Assembly (NCBI GenBank): GCA_020348385.1
Contig: CP070750.1
Location: 3,004,798 to 3,042,981 of the forward strand
From: Candidatus Aminicenantota bacterium
GTDB taxonomy: Bacteria; Acidobacteriota; Aminicenantia; Aminicenantales; Aminicenantaceae
Direction: 5' to 3'
DNA: 38,184 nt
Part shown: piece by piece, positions 30,475-37,589 of the stretch
Layout of the letters: every line of letters begins with the position of its first letter
Position numbering within the stretch: the first letter of the stretch is position 1
Program-made: the position numbers and the translations under genes
Notes under the pieces: generated by a model
Told to the model about the DNA's origin: nothing
The model's database searches: none
What the model saw: the letters and a program-made list of their open reading frames with translations, nothing else

Positions 30475-32187
30475 ATGAAAGCAAGATATTTTACAAATTT
30501 TGCGGCCATTATCCTGTTTGTATTCGCGACCCTTATCCTGTATGGCTGTAAACCCAAGGAGGAAGAAAAGGCCGATGAAGTTGCTGTGACAGAGATCGCA
30601 GGCTATTCGGTCGTCCCGGATATAAAAGACAGGCTGGCTCAGTTCGCCCCCACCGATATCAGTTATGATGAAAATCTGCTGAACGACGAGCAGAAGCAGG
30701 TGCTCGAAAAACTGGTGATGGCTGCCAAAGCGATCGATAAGATCTTCTGGAAACAGGCCTCCCATGTGGGATTGGAAATTCTGCAGGATTTCGAAAATGC
30801 CGACAATCCAGCAGCCAAAGATTTCCTCACCTATTTGAACATCAATTTCGGGCCGTATGACCGACTGGATGAGAATAAACCTTTTATCGGGACCGACCCC
30901 AAGCCTCTGGGAGCCGGCTTTTATCCTGCGGATATGACTAAGGGATATTTTGAAGGTTATGTGACAGGAAATCCCCCTATGAAACAGAAGCTTGAAGATA
31001 CATACACGGTTGTCAGGAAGCAGGACGACAGCCTGATCGCTGTTCCTTACAACGAGGCTTACAAGGAAGACCTGGAGGTTGTGGCCAAATACCTGAGGGA
31101 AGCAGCAGAAATTTCTACGGAGGAACCTTTCAAAGCCTACCTCAACCAGAAGGCCGATGATCTGCTGGCCAATGAATGGTACAAAAGCGACCTGATGTGG
31201 ATAGATCTGGAGGGGAATCTCCTGGAAATCTTGATAGGACCTTATGAAGTCTATGAGGATGGTCTATTCGGACTGAAAGCCGCTTACGAAAGTTTTGTCT
31301 ATATAAATGATTTTGCCGAAATGGCCAAACTTAAAGCATATCTCGACTACTTGGGGGAAATGCAGAATTTGCTGCCAGTGGAATCCAAACACAAAAACGC
31401 CAAGATCGAAGGATTGGCATCGCCGCTCAATGTGGTGATCGAGGTGTTTGCCGCTGGCGACACAAAATCAGGTGTTCAAACGCTTGCATTCGTCCTCCCG
31501 AACGAGGAGCGGATCCGGGAAGAAAAAGGCACCAAAAAAGTCTTCCTCAAGAACATACAGGAGGCCAAGTTCGATAAGGTGCTTGTGCCCATCTCGAAAA
31601 AGGTCCTGGCTGAAGAGGATTCCCGTTATGTCTCCTTTTACGCTTATTTCACAGAGACGCTCCTCCACGAGATCTCCCATGTGTTCGGCTCGAATTACAT
31701 CACTCTGGAGGATGGGACAGAGACAACGGTAAGAAAAGCATTGGCCGATAAATATTCGGCCATCGAAGAGTGCAAGGCCACTATCGTCGGCATGCACAAC
31801 GTTCCTTTCCTGATCGAAAAAGGATTGATTCCCAAAGAGAACGAACGGGAGATCTACACCACCTACCTGGCGGGGATGTTCCGCTCCATTCGGTTCGGTG
31901 TGCATGAGGCCCACGGCATGGGCACACTGATGCAGCTTAACTACCACAGGGAAACAGGTGCTTTCCAGTTCGACCCGGAAACACAAAAATTCAGCGTGGA
32001 TATGGACAAAATCAAGGATTCAATCACAGAAATGGCCCAGAAGATTTTGATTCTGGAGGGCAACGGCAACTACGAAAATGCTGGCGCTTTTATCGCCAAA
32101 TACGGAGAAATGGATGAAGTGATCCAAGGATTGCTGGACGGCCTAACCGATATCCCTGTCGACATCCAACCCATCTACAAGTTCTAG
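30475..32187 (+). CDS. M49-like zinc peptidase lipoprotein (dipeptidyl peptidase III-related)
   Basis: A 570-residue protein. The signal ends LILYGC, a good lipobox with Cys25. The zinc motif is LLHEISH (His398, Glu399, His402), with IEECKA 29 residues later giving Glu431/Glu432, matching the EECRAE second motif of dipeptidyl peptidase III. Most M49 enzymes have a six-residue HExxGH; this one has the five-residue HEISH, which I recall being reported for the Caldithrix abyssi enzyme. Expected activity is removal of dipeptides from oligopeptides at the envelope. GAGGAGG precedes the ATG. The 75 bp after the racemase gene hold no clear promoter, so it may belong to the same transcript. Confidence 0.8.
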   Translation: MKARYFTNFAAIILFVFATLILYGCKPKEEEKADEVAVTEIAGYSVVPDIKDRLAQFAPTDISYDENLLNDEQKQVLEKLVMAAKAIDKIFWKQASHVGLEILQDFENADNPAAKDFLTYLNINFGPYDRLDENKPFIGTDPKPLGAGFYPADMTKGYFEGYVTGNPPMKQKLEDTYTVVRKQDDSLIAVPYNEAYKEDLEVVAKYLREAAEISTEEPFKAYLNQKADDLLANEWYKSDLMWIDLEGNLLEILIGPYEVYEDGLFGLKAAYESFVYINDFAEMAKLKAYLDYLGEMQNLLPVESKHKNAKIEGLASPLNVVIEVFAAGDTKSGVQTLAFVLPNEERIREEKGTKKVFLKNIQEAKFDKVLVPISKKVLAEEDSRYVSFYAYFTETLLHEISHVFGSNYITLEDGTETTVRKALADKYSAIEECKATIVGMHNVPFLIEKGLIPKENEREIYTTYLAGMFRSIRFGVHEAHGMGTLMQLNYHRETGAFQFDPETQKFSVDMDKIKDSITEMAQKILILEGNGNYENAGAFIAKYGEMDEVIQGLLDGLTDIPVDIQPIYKF

Positions 32188-32289
32188 TCGAGCCTCCTAA
32201 ACCACAAGATACTATTCACATTCCTACTATAGGAACTCTGCTCAATCTTATAACTACCAACGTTTAACGAAGCTTGTTCGTCTATATGT

Positions 32290-32319
32290 TTGACATAAGA
32301 TTTCTCTTTCTGATATAAG
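32290..32319 (+). promoter_or_regulatory. Promoter before the secreted protein at 32436
   Basis: TTGACA at 32290-32295, 18-bp spacer, TATAAG at 32314-32319. This leaves an untranslated leader of about 110 bases before the ATG at 32436, which has AAAGGAGG upstream. I see no riboswitch-like fold in the leader. Confidence 0.6.
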
Positions 32320-32435
32320 TGAGTACAAATGGGGATGGGATGTTCGAATTCTGATTATGTCAAATGGAAATTCAACAGCCCTGGGTTACGTGAATCTTGG
32401 GGCGTATTAATTGAATTAGTAAAAGGAGGGATACT

Positions 32436-32966
32436 ATGAGAATGATTTTCATCTTCTTTTTCTTGATTAGTTTAACGTTAGGTGCCCCCCTTACTGCTCA
32501 ACAGCAGGCCGAAACCGAACTTCCAACATACACACCAGAGCAGCGTTGGGGACGCGCCAGCAGTCAGTTTACTGTCAGTTTTGTAGCCGGGATTTCATAT
32601 GCAAAGTCCATGGGTCAGACTGCAGAGCAGTATGGAGAATACTTAGCCAAATTGTTCGCACCCGGTTGGGGCGAACCAGGTTCGGGAACGTTGAACATAA
32701 TCCGGGGTGTACGCCGAAATGTACTGTTGTGGACCAATGCGGAGTTTGAAATCACGGAAAAATCGGAAGTGTCTGTAACAGGACGTTTAAATCGTCCATG
32801 GGCTAGGTACTTCGGCGAAGATAAAACCTGGTATGGTGTTACATTGGATGAGTTCGAAAAATGCTTCAGCGTCTTTAACCATCTACTCGCTGAGTATTTG
32901 GGGCTGGGATACAAGGAAGAGATCAAAGAGGACTGGCTCTACTTGACCTTCAGTTTAAAGAAATAG
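32436..32966 (+). CDS. Secreted protein of unknown function
   Basis: A 176-residue protein with a clear signal peptide (MIFIFFFLISLTLGAPLTAQ). I do not recognise the family. The mature part is ~155 residues, rich in aromatic residues, with a helical stretch (FTVSFVAGISYAKSMGQTAE, then YGEYLAKLFAPGW) followed by beta-like segments (NAEFEITEKSEVSVTGRLNR, WLYLTFSLKK). The segment FEKCFSVFNHLLAEYLGLGY holds the only cysteine. The pattern is loosely like small ligand-binding folds, but no motif supports a function. It appears to be a single gene under the promoter at 32290. Confidence 0.65.
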   Translation: MRMIFIFFFLISLTLGAPLTAQQQAETELPTYTPEQRWGRASSQFTVSFVAGISYAKSMGQTAEQYGEYLAKLFAPGWGEPGSGTLNIIRGVRRNVLLWTNAEFEITEKSEVSVTGRLNRPWARYFGEDKTWYGVTLDEFEKCFSVFNHLLAEYLGLGYKEEIKEDWLYLTFSLKK

Positions 32967-33278
32967 CTCTTGTAAAAGACAAGATAATCCCAGATACCGC
33001 CGAATCCCAGCTGTATTTAACCTCTCGTCTATTTCATCTCACAGAGTAGTGCCATTCAATTCGTTCCTCCTAGTCCATATAAGCTTGACGATATAATGAA
33101 GAAGAAGTCTGGGTTGAAGAGGTGCCTATTAAAATGTCGCGAAATTTATTATTATGCATCATTCTCATACAACTCGCATTATTCATTACACCAATTCATA
33201 GAACATTGACTTAAACAGTTATTTTTTTTGTTTTAAAAAAAAATTATATTAGCACCATCATTCTAAGGGAGGTTACCA
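32967..33278 (+). other. 312-bp intergenic region without a clear gene
   Basis: AT-rich. A perfect TATAAT is at 33092-33097 without a good -35. It is followed by a 26-codon reading frame (33134-33214, MSRNLLLCIILIQLALFITP and on) that looks like an orphan signal peptide, possibly the stub of a lost gene. TTGACT at 33206-33211 and TATATT at 33245-33250 are badly spaced for one promoter. GGGAGGT at 33267-33273 is the ribosome-binding site of the next gene. Confidence 0.5.
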
Positions 33279-33782
33279 TTGGAAAGCAAAAAAGCTTCTC
33301 ACGAACTGTTAAACCTATTGAATAGAGCGATTGCCAGAGAACTTCAGGTTTCTATACAGTATATGTTCCAACATTCAATCGCAGCCGGCCACAACTCTTC
33401 AACAACGGGGAAAAAACTATCCTCAAAACTGTACAAGTTCATGGCGAGTCATTCGTCAGTCTGGCTGCCTGGTTCAAGTCTCAAGAAAATTGCCATTATT
33501 GAGATGAAACACGCTGAAGCTATTACAGAAAGAATCGTTCAACTTGGAGGCGAACCGACAACAAAGCCGGATACCGTGGCCATAGGAAAAACTCCGAGAG
33601 AAATGTTGGAAAATGACCGTGAGCAGGAACGTGATGCAATTCAGCTGTACAGGCAGATAATCGAAGTGGCCGACAAAGAACGAGATGATGCCACAAAGAA
33701 ATTGTTCCAGCATATCCTGTCGGATGAAGAAAAACATCATCAATTATTTACAGACCTTCTAGATGCCGATCAAAGAAACTAG
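33279..33782 (+). CDS. Ferritin-like (bacterioferritin-type) diiron protein
   Basis: A 167-residue four-helix protein starting with TTG, supported by GGGAGGT five bases upstream; no in-frame ATG precedes the conserved first helix. The diiron ligands of bacterioferritin have counterparts: Glu21 with Tyr28 seven residues on, Glu75-x-x-His78 (EMKHAE), Glu115 or Glu117 in DREQERDAI, and Glu150-x-x-His153 (DEEKHH). An insertion of about 20 residues (around 38-66) separates helices A and B. No haem-ligand Met is evident. Likely role: iron storage or peroxide-dependent iron oxidation in the cytoplasm. Confidence 0.85.
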   Translation: MESKKASHELLNLLNRAIARELQVSIQYMFQHSIAAGHNSSTTGKKLSSKLYKFMASHSSVWLPGSSLKKIAIIEMKHAEAITERIVQLGGEPTTKPDTVAIGKTPREMLENDREQERDAIQLYRQIIEVADKERDDATKKLFQHILSDEEKHHQLFTDLLDADQRN

Positions 33783-33865
33783 CGCTGTGTCGTGAAATAT
33801 ACACATCATACGACACTACATCATCCAATCTTTTTTTTCCGTCCCAAACCTAGTTGTCCACCTAA

Positions 33866-33894
33866 TTGACTCATCTCACAAAAATTATTATTCT
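33866..33894 (+). promoter_or_regulatory. Kinase-cassette promoter, orphan copy before a relic
   Basis: TTGACT at 33866-33871, 17-bp spacer, TATTCT at 33889-33894, then TTTTGCTGAGCTAACCAGAG and a ribosome-binding site before the ATG at 33921. It resembles most closely the promoter at 37532. The promoter looks intact although the kinase behind it is gone. Confidence 0.6.
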
Positions 33895-33920
33895 TTTGCT
33901 GAGCTAACCAGAGGGAAAAC

Positions 33921-34022
33921 ATGGGAGTAGAATACCAAAAGTACCAGCATGTGAATCCTGATAAAACAGCCGAATATGCCATGGAAACCAGTAAAGTGAG
34001 TAATGAAGGAGTTCCACGATGA
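33921..34022 (+). pseudogene. Relic of a kinase zinc ribbon with all cysteines lost
   Basis: A 33-codon frame after the orphan kinase promoter. Its product MGVEYQKYQHVNPDKTAEYA aligns without gaps to the start of the kinase at 37590, keeping Gly2, Val3, Lys7, Asn12, Pro13 and Thr16. The zinc-ligand positions 5, 8 and 19 are Tyr (TAC, TAC, TAT in place of TGC) and position 22 is Glu. The frame then stops, overlapping the next start as ATGA (34019-34022). It is most likely the stub of a deleted kinase gene; it could still be translated as a leader peptide coupled to the next frame. Confidence 0.6.
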
Positions 34023-34267
34023 ACGGTATCAAGTTCGTAAAATTCTTCATCGCGGTGTTATGTTTCTTTGTCCTGTCTCCTGATATTAATGGGCAACTTG
34101 GGAAAGTGAATGAATCGGACAACGAGTCACAGCTTGTGATAGCCCGGATCAACGGTCCTATTACTTTCGATGGAAGGAGCGATGAACAGGCCTGGAAGGG
34201 AATCGAGCCGCTGACAAGAAACCGCACCATCATGGTGAAATACAGTCACATGTTCAATGTTCGGTAG
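34019..34267 (+). pseudogene. Truncated start of a secreted CBM9/DUF5916-type protein
   Basis: An 82-residue frame with an AGGAG ribosome-binding site and a signal peptide (FVKFFIAVLCFFVLSPDING). Residues 40-60, ARINGPITFDGRSDEQAWKG, resemble the opening of the CBM9-like domain in DUF5916 outer-membrane-associated proteins, which are normally several hundred residues long. Here the frame ends after VKYSHMFNVR. It is therefore probably the remnant of a larger gene, joined to the kinase relic by an ATGA overlap. Sequence from 34268 to 34403 shows no continuation that I can follow. Confidence 0.5.
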
Positions 34268-34403
34268 CTTTGCCTAGCGATAGATCGAAGATCTCAGTTG
34301 CCTCGTGCCCGCCTGTAAGGAATATTACTTATCCTGTATTTCAAGCAAAGAATGGGAATTATCAGGAGAAATTGAGAATAATCGGGAATTAAGTTCCCAA
34401 GCA

Positions 34404-34432
34404 TTGACGGCCTCCTCCTCCGGTATTATTCA
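34404..34432 (+). promoter_or_regulatory. Promoter before the secreted protein at 34471
   Basis: TTGACG at 34404-34409, 17-bp spacer, TATTCA at 34427-34432. A short inverted repeat, GGGAA-TTAAG-TTCCC (34384-34398), lies just upstream and could bind a regulator or end transcription from the relics. Confidence 0.45.
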
Positions 34433-34470
34433 TTGAAGTGGAGCCATAAAATTTATCGAGGAGGAAAAAT

Positions 34471-35022
34471 ATGAAAAATTTCACTTGGCCCTTCAAAGTA
34501 TTTTGTATCTTTCTAGTACTCGGCTTCATTTTGGTCGGTATTTCGTCTGGACAAGGAAAAGGGGAAAGCAAAGGCTACTGGATGGATGTGGTCATATCAC
34601 CGATCGATTCTTTATGTGCTAAAACAGATCCAGTGCTTGCAGTCGACACCAGAGACGGCTGTAAAGGAGCGTTTATCCCCTATGCTTTCAAGAACCTTTA
34701 TATCAACACAATTGAGAATTGCTTCGATCTTCATGATCCCTTATTCCCCGGATCAGTTATCACGGTCCAAAGTGTTGAGATAGGCTGTGAGAGGGATCGC
34801 AAAACTGGCGAAATATTGGGATTTATGTTCTGGCTGAAAGACACAGAGCAAAACTATTACCACACAAAAAAGTTTACACTCGCTACACCTGTCGCACTGA
34901 ATCCATCTTATTTTGTTATTCCCGTCTATGATTGTCTCGAAGTCTTTCCCCAGACAAAAAAAGGAAAGAAGGGGGCAGTTGGTTCCTTATCCGTCAGTAC
35001 GATCGAATTTTTGCAAAAATAG
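34471..35022 (+). CDS. Secreted cysteine-containing protein of unknown function
   Basis: A 183-residue protein with GAGGAGG before the ATG and a signal peptide (FKVFCIFLVLGFILVGISSG). I do not recognise the family. The mature part has five cysteines (49, 64, 84, 106, 155), enough for two disulfides, and beta-type segments (YWMDVVISPID, GSVITVQSVEIGC, GFMFWLKDTE). DTRDGCKGAFIP and YDCLEVFP are the most motif-like parts. It lies immediately upstream of the HTH-TPR regulator gene and could be its target or partner; that is only an inference from position. Confidence 0.65.
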   Translation: MKNFTWPFKVFCIFLVLGFILVGISSGQGKGESKGYWMDVVISPIDSLCAKTDPVLAVDTRDGCKGAFIPYAFKNLYINTIENCFDLHDPLFPGSVITVQSVEIGCERDRKTGEILGFMFWLKDTEQNYYHTKKFTLATPVALNPSYFVIPVYDCLEVFPQTKKGKKGAVGSLSVSTIEFLQK

Positions 35023-35079
35023 GAGTTAACCACACAGTTTGATTCTCATAGGCGTGGAGCATTCAAACAAACCTTCGAA

Positions 35080-35108
35080 TTGACTTTCGTATGCAGAAGA
35101 AATAGTAT
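35080..35108 (+). promoter_or_regulatory. Promoter of the HTH-TPR regulator gene
   Basis: TTGACT at 35080-35085, 17-bp spacer, TAGTAT at 35103-35108. It lacks the TTGATATTCTTTT block, so the HTH member is driven differently from the kinase members of its family. Confidence 0.5.
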
Positions 35109-35153
35109 GTTAAACACAGAAAGAACCAGAATCCCTCAGCAACAGGTTCTGCA

Positions 35154-37481
35154 TTGGAAAATAGACAGGTTTTTGAATCCTGGAAAGAAATTGCAGACTA
35201 CCTCAACCGTTCGTATAAAACGCTGCGCCGTCTTGAACGAGATCATGGTCTTCCTGTGCACAGATTAGAGGATTCACCGAAAGCAAGAGTATTCGCCTAT
35301 AAAGATGAAATTGATCGCTGGCTGCAGGACACACAGCAGGCCGGGAAAATATCCAAAAAAGCCATAAAAATCAAGAAACCCTCGGTACAGATTATTATTA
35401 TCCTTGTATGTATGAGCGCTGCGATCGTCTCGCTGCTTCTTTGGCATCCCTGGTCCTCTGTTGAAGTTGATTGGAGCAAACCTGACAAACCTAATTTAGC
35501 TATACCATATTTTGAAAACAACACAGGAGAACAAAGCTTGGAATACTTGCGCCGCGGACTCTCGGAGTGGTTGATCGCTGACCTCAGTCAATCCAGATTC
35601 ATTAATGTGGTAGGCGGAGATAGAATCCTCACAATTTTACAGAAATTAAACCTGGAAAAGAAAGAAAAATATTCCTCCGAAGACCTTGCCAGCATAGCGA
35701 AATTAGGAGGTGCTAATTACATAGTGAAGGGAAACTATATTAAAGTCGGCGATAAATTTGTTATCACGGTCATGCTTCAAAATCCGCAAACAGGAGAAGC
35801 TGTTAGCTCGATAAAGAAGGAATCAGCAAGTGAAGCAGAGCTTGCATCTAAAGTGGATGAATTAACCCGATACCTAAAACTGGATTTAAAACTCACATCA
35901 GAGCAAATTGCCAGTGATATGGACAAAGATGTGGGAAAGATCACAACCTCATCTCCTGAGGCTTATAAGTATTACATTGAGGGAGTGAAATACTCCAATT
36001 TAGCCGAAGTTCAAGTAGGTCTTCAATTCCTCGAAAGAGCCGTTACCATCGATCCTGAGTTCGCTATGGCATACAGAATAATGGCTGCTTGTTATTGGCA
36101 GCTGAGTGACTACACAAAATGGGAAGAATCGATCCAGAAAGCATTAGGGCTGCTTGATCGAATCTCGGAAAGAGAGCGGCTCTTAATCCAGGGACATTTC
36201 TATACTTGGTCCCAATCGGAAAAAAGATTAGATATAGCAATTGACGTCTTCGAAGAATTGTTAGAGCTTTATCCAGAAGACTATATTGGGAACAAAAACC
36301 TGGGTAATATATTTATGATCCTTGAACAATGGGACAAAGCCATTGAGCGATATAAAGTCCCAATCGAGGATAAAACTGAATTTATATGGCCTTATGCCAA
36401 CATCTCGCAGGCTTATATGGCGAATGGATTGTATGAAAAAGCCCAAGAGGTTTTAGAAAATTATATAAAAAATTTTTCAGAGAATTTTGTGATCCGTCAT
36501 CGTATAGCCTTAGCTTATTATAACCAAGGGAAATTGGACCTCGCACTTTCCGCAATAGATAAAGCAGCTTCTCTTGACCCGGTAAATGATAAAATCATTA
36601 TGTTGAAGGGAGATATCTTCTCCTGCAAGGGGGACATACTTGAGGCGGAAAGAGAATATAAGAAACTGTTAGATTTGGAAGAACCAACAGCTCATTTGAG
36701 TTACACATTAAAACTGTCATCATTATATTTACTACAGGGAAAATTTACAAAATCTAAAGATCTTGTTAGACAATTGATCCAACTGGCACAAAAGAATGGC
36801 ATTTTGTGGGGGGAATCATGGGGGTATTTATATTTAGCATACATACAAGCAAAATCTGGAAGCCCTGAGCAGGCTTTGGAAAGTTACAGCAAAGCGGAAG
36901 AACTTTGGGTTGATGTTGAAACCTCAGAAGAGCCAGAAGAGGAAAGCCTTGATTTATATTTTAAAGGCCTTGCTTATCTTGAGATGGACTCTATGATTGA
37001 AGCGCAAAAAACAGCAGATGAACTAGAGGAGATTACAAAGTTTGTAATGAACGAAAAGTTAAAAAGAACGCACTACATCGTTCTAGGGATGATAGAGCTC
37101 AAGAAGGGCAATTATTTAAAAGCCATTGAATTCTCTAAACAAGCCGTGTCCTTATTGCCCTTCCAATATCAACTTAATAGTGGCGATACACAGGCATTGT
37201 ATATCGAACCTTTGGCTATATCCTATTACCAGGCCGGAGATCTTGAGAAGTCTAAAAAAGAATATGAAAGGATAACTTCCCTCACATCAGGAAGATTCTC
37301 TTTCGGGGATATCTACACCAGGTCCCTATATATGCTGGGTAAAATCTACGATCAGCAGGGTAATACAACCAAGGCCATAGAGAATTACGAAAAATTCCTC
37401 GATCTGTGGAAGGATGCTGATCCAGGAATAGCAGAGGATAAAGATGCGAAAAAGAGGCTAGCTAGGTTGAAGAGCCAATGA
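35154..37481 (+). CDS. Membrane-bound HTH regulator with TolB-like and TPR domains (kinase-family body, DNA-binding head)
   Basis: A 775-residue protein. TTG at 35154 is taken as the start: the frame has a stop at 35103, no ATG before the HTH, and a weak CAGG upstream. Residues ~6-58 form a MerR/excisionase-like helix-turn-helix domain (SWKEIADYLNRSYKTLRRLE, GLPVHRL, then VFAYKDEIDRWL). A basic stretch precedes one membrane segment (~78-98). From LAIPYFENNTGEQSLEYLRR to the end it follows the receptor kinases: TolB-like domain, the hallmark KITTSSPEAYKYYIEG, TPRs, and the constant tail YTRSLYMLGKIYDQQGN. It should act like a CadC/ToxR-type one-component regulator, with DNA binding inside and sensing outside (inference). 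Confidence 0.85.
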   Translation: MENRQVFESWKEIADYLNRSYKTLRRLERDHGLPVHRLEDSPKARVFAYKDEIDRWLQDTQQAGKISKKAIKIKKPSVQIIIILVCMSAAIVSLLLWHPWSSVEVDWSKPDKPNLAIPYFENNTGEQSLEYLRRGLSEWLIADLSQSRFINVVGGDRILTILQKLNLEKKEKYSSEDLASIAKLGGANYIVKGNYIKVGDKFVITVMLQNPQTGEAVSSIKKESASEAELASKVDELTRYLKLDLKLTSEQIASDMDKDVGKITTSSPEAYKYYIEGVKYSNLAEVQVGLQFLERAVTIDPEFAMAYRIMAACYWQLSDYTKWEESIQKALGLLDRISERERLLIQGHFYTWSQSEKRLDIAIDVFEELLELYPEDYIGNKNLGNIFMILEQWDKAIERYKVPIEDKTEFIWPYANISQAYMANGLYEKAQEVLENYIKNFSENFVIRHRIALAYYNQGKLDLALSAIDKAASLDPVNDKIIMLKGDIFSCKGDILEAEREYKKLLDLEEPTAHLSYTLKLSSLYLLQGKFTKSKDLVRQLIQLAQKNGILWGESWGYLYLAYIQAKSGSPEQALESYSKAEELWVDVETSEEPEEESLDLYFKGLAYLEMDSMIEAQKTADELEEITKFVMNEKLKRTHYIVLGMIELKKGNYLKAIEFSKQAVSLLPFQYQLNSGDTQALYIEPLAISYYQAGDLEKSKKEYERITSLTSGRFSFGDIYTRSLYMLGKIYDQQGNTTKAIENYEKFLDLWKDADPGIAEDKDAKKRLARLKSQ

Positions 37482-37531
37482 CCAATATGTCGCATAATTA
37501 ATTATTTAGCGATATTAATCAGCTCACCTGA

Positions 37532-37560
37532 TTGACTCTTTTCACGGAAATTGATATTCT
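37532..37560 (+). promoter_or_regulatory. Kinase-cassette promoter, copy before the fourth kinase
   Basis: TTGACT at 37532-37537, 17-bp spacer, TATTCT at 37555-37560 within TTGATATTCTTTTTCTGCG. It is followed by AGAAGGGAAA and the GTG at 37590. Confidence 0.65.
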
Positions 37561-37589
37561 TTTTCTGCGTTTGTCAGAAGGGAAAAGCA

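Noticed and set aside
31468..31986. 172-codon minus-strand reading frame
   Set aside because: Antisense to the M49-like peptidase gene, whose catalytic motifs are intact on the plus strand; low-complexity translation without a family match.
33134..33214. 26-codon hydrophobic frame after a TATAAT
   Set aside because: Resembles a signal peptide with no mature protein; no proper -35 and a distant ribosome-binding site. Kept only as a note in the intergenic entry.
33787..33816. Inverted repeat GTGTCGT / ACGACAC after the ferritin-like gene as a terminator
   Set aside because: The 16-base loop is large and the T run (33831-33838) lies 15 bases beyond the stem, so it does not fit an intrinsic terminator; it may still be a weak structure.
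35080..35268. 62-codon frame overlapping the start of the HTH-TPR gene
   Set aside because: It runs through the promoter and the HTH codons in another frame, and its product has no recognisable feature.
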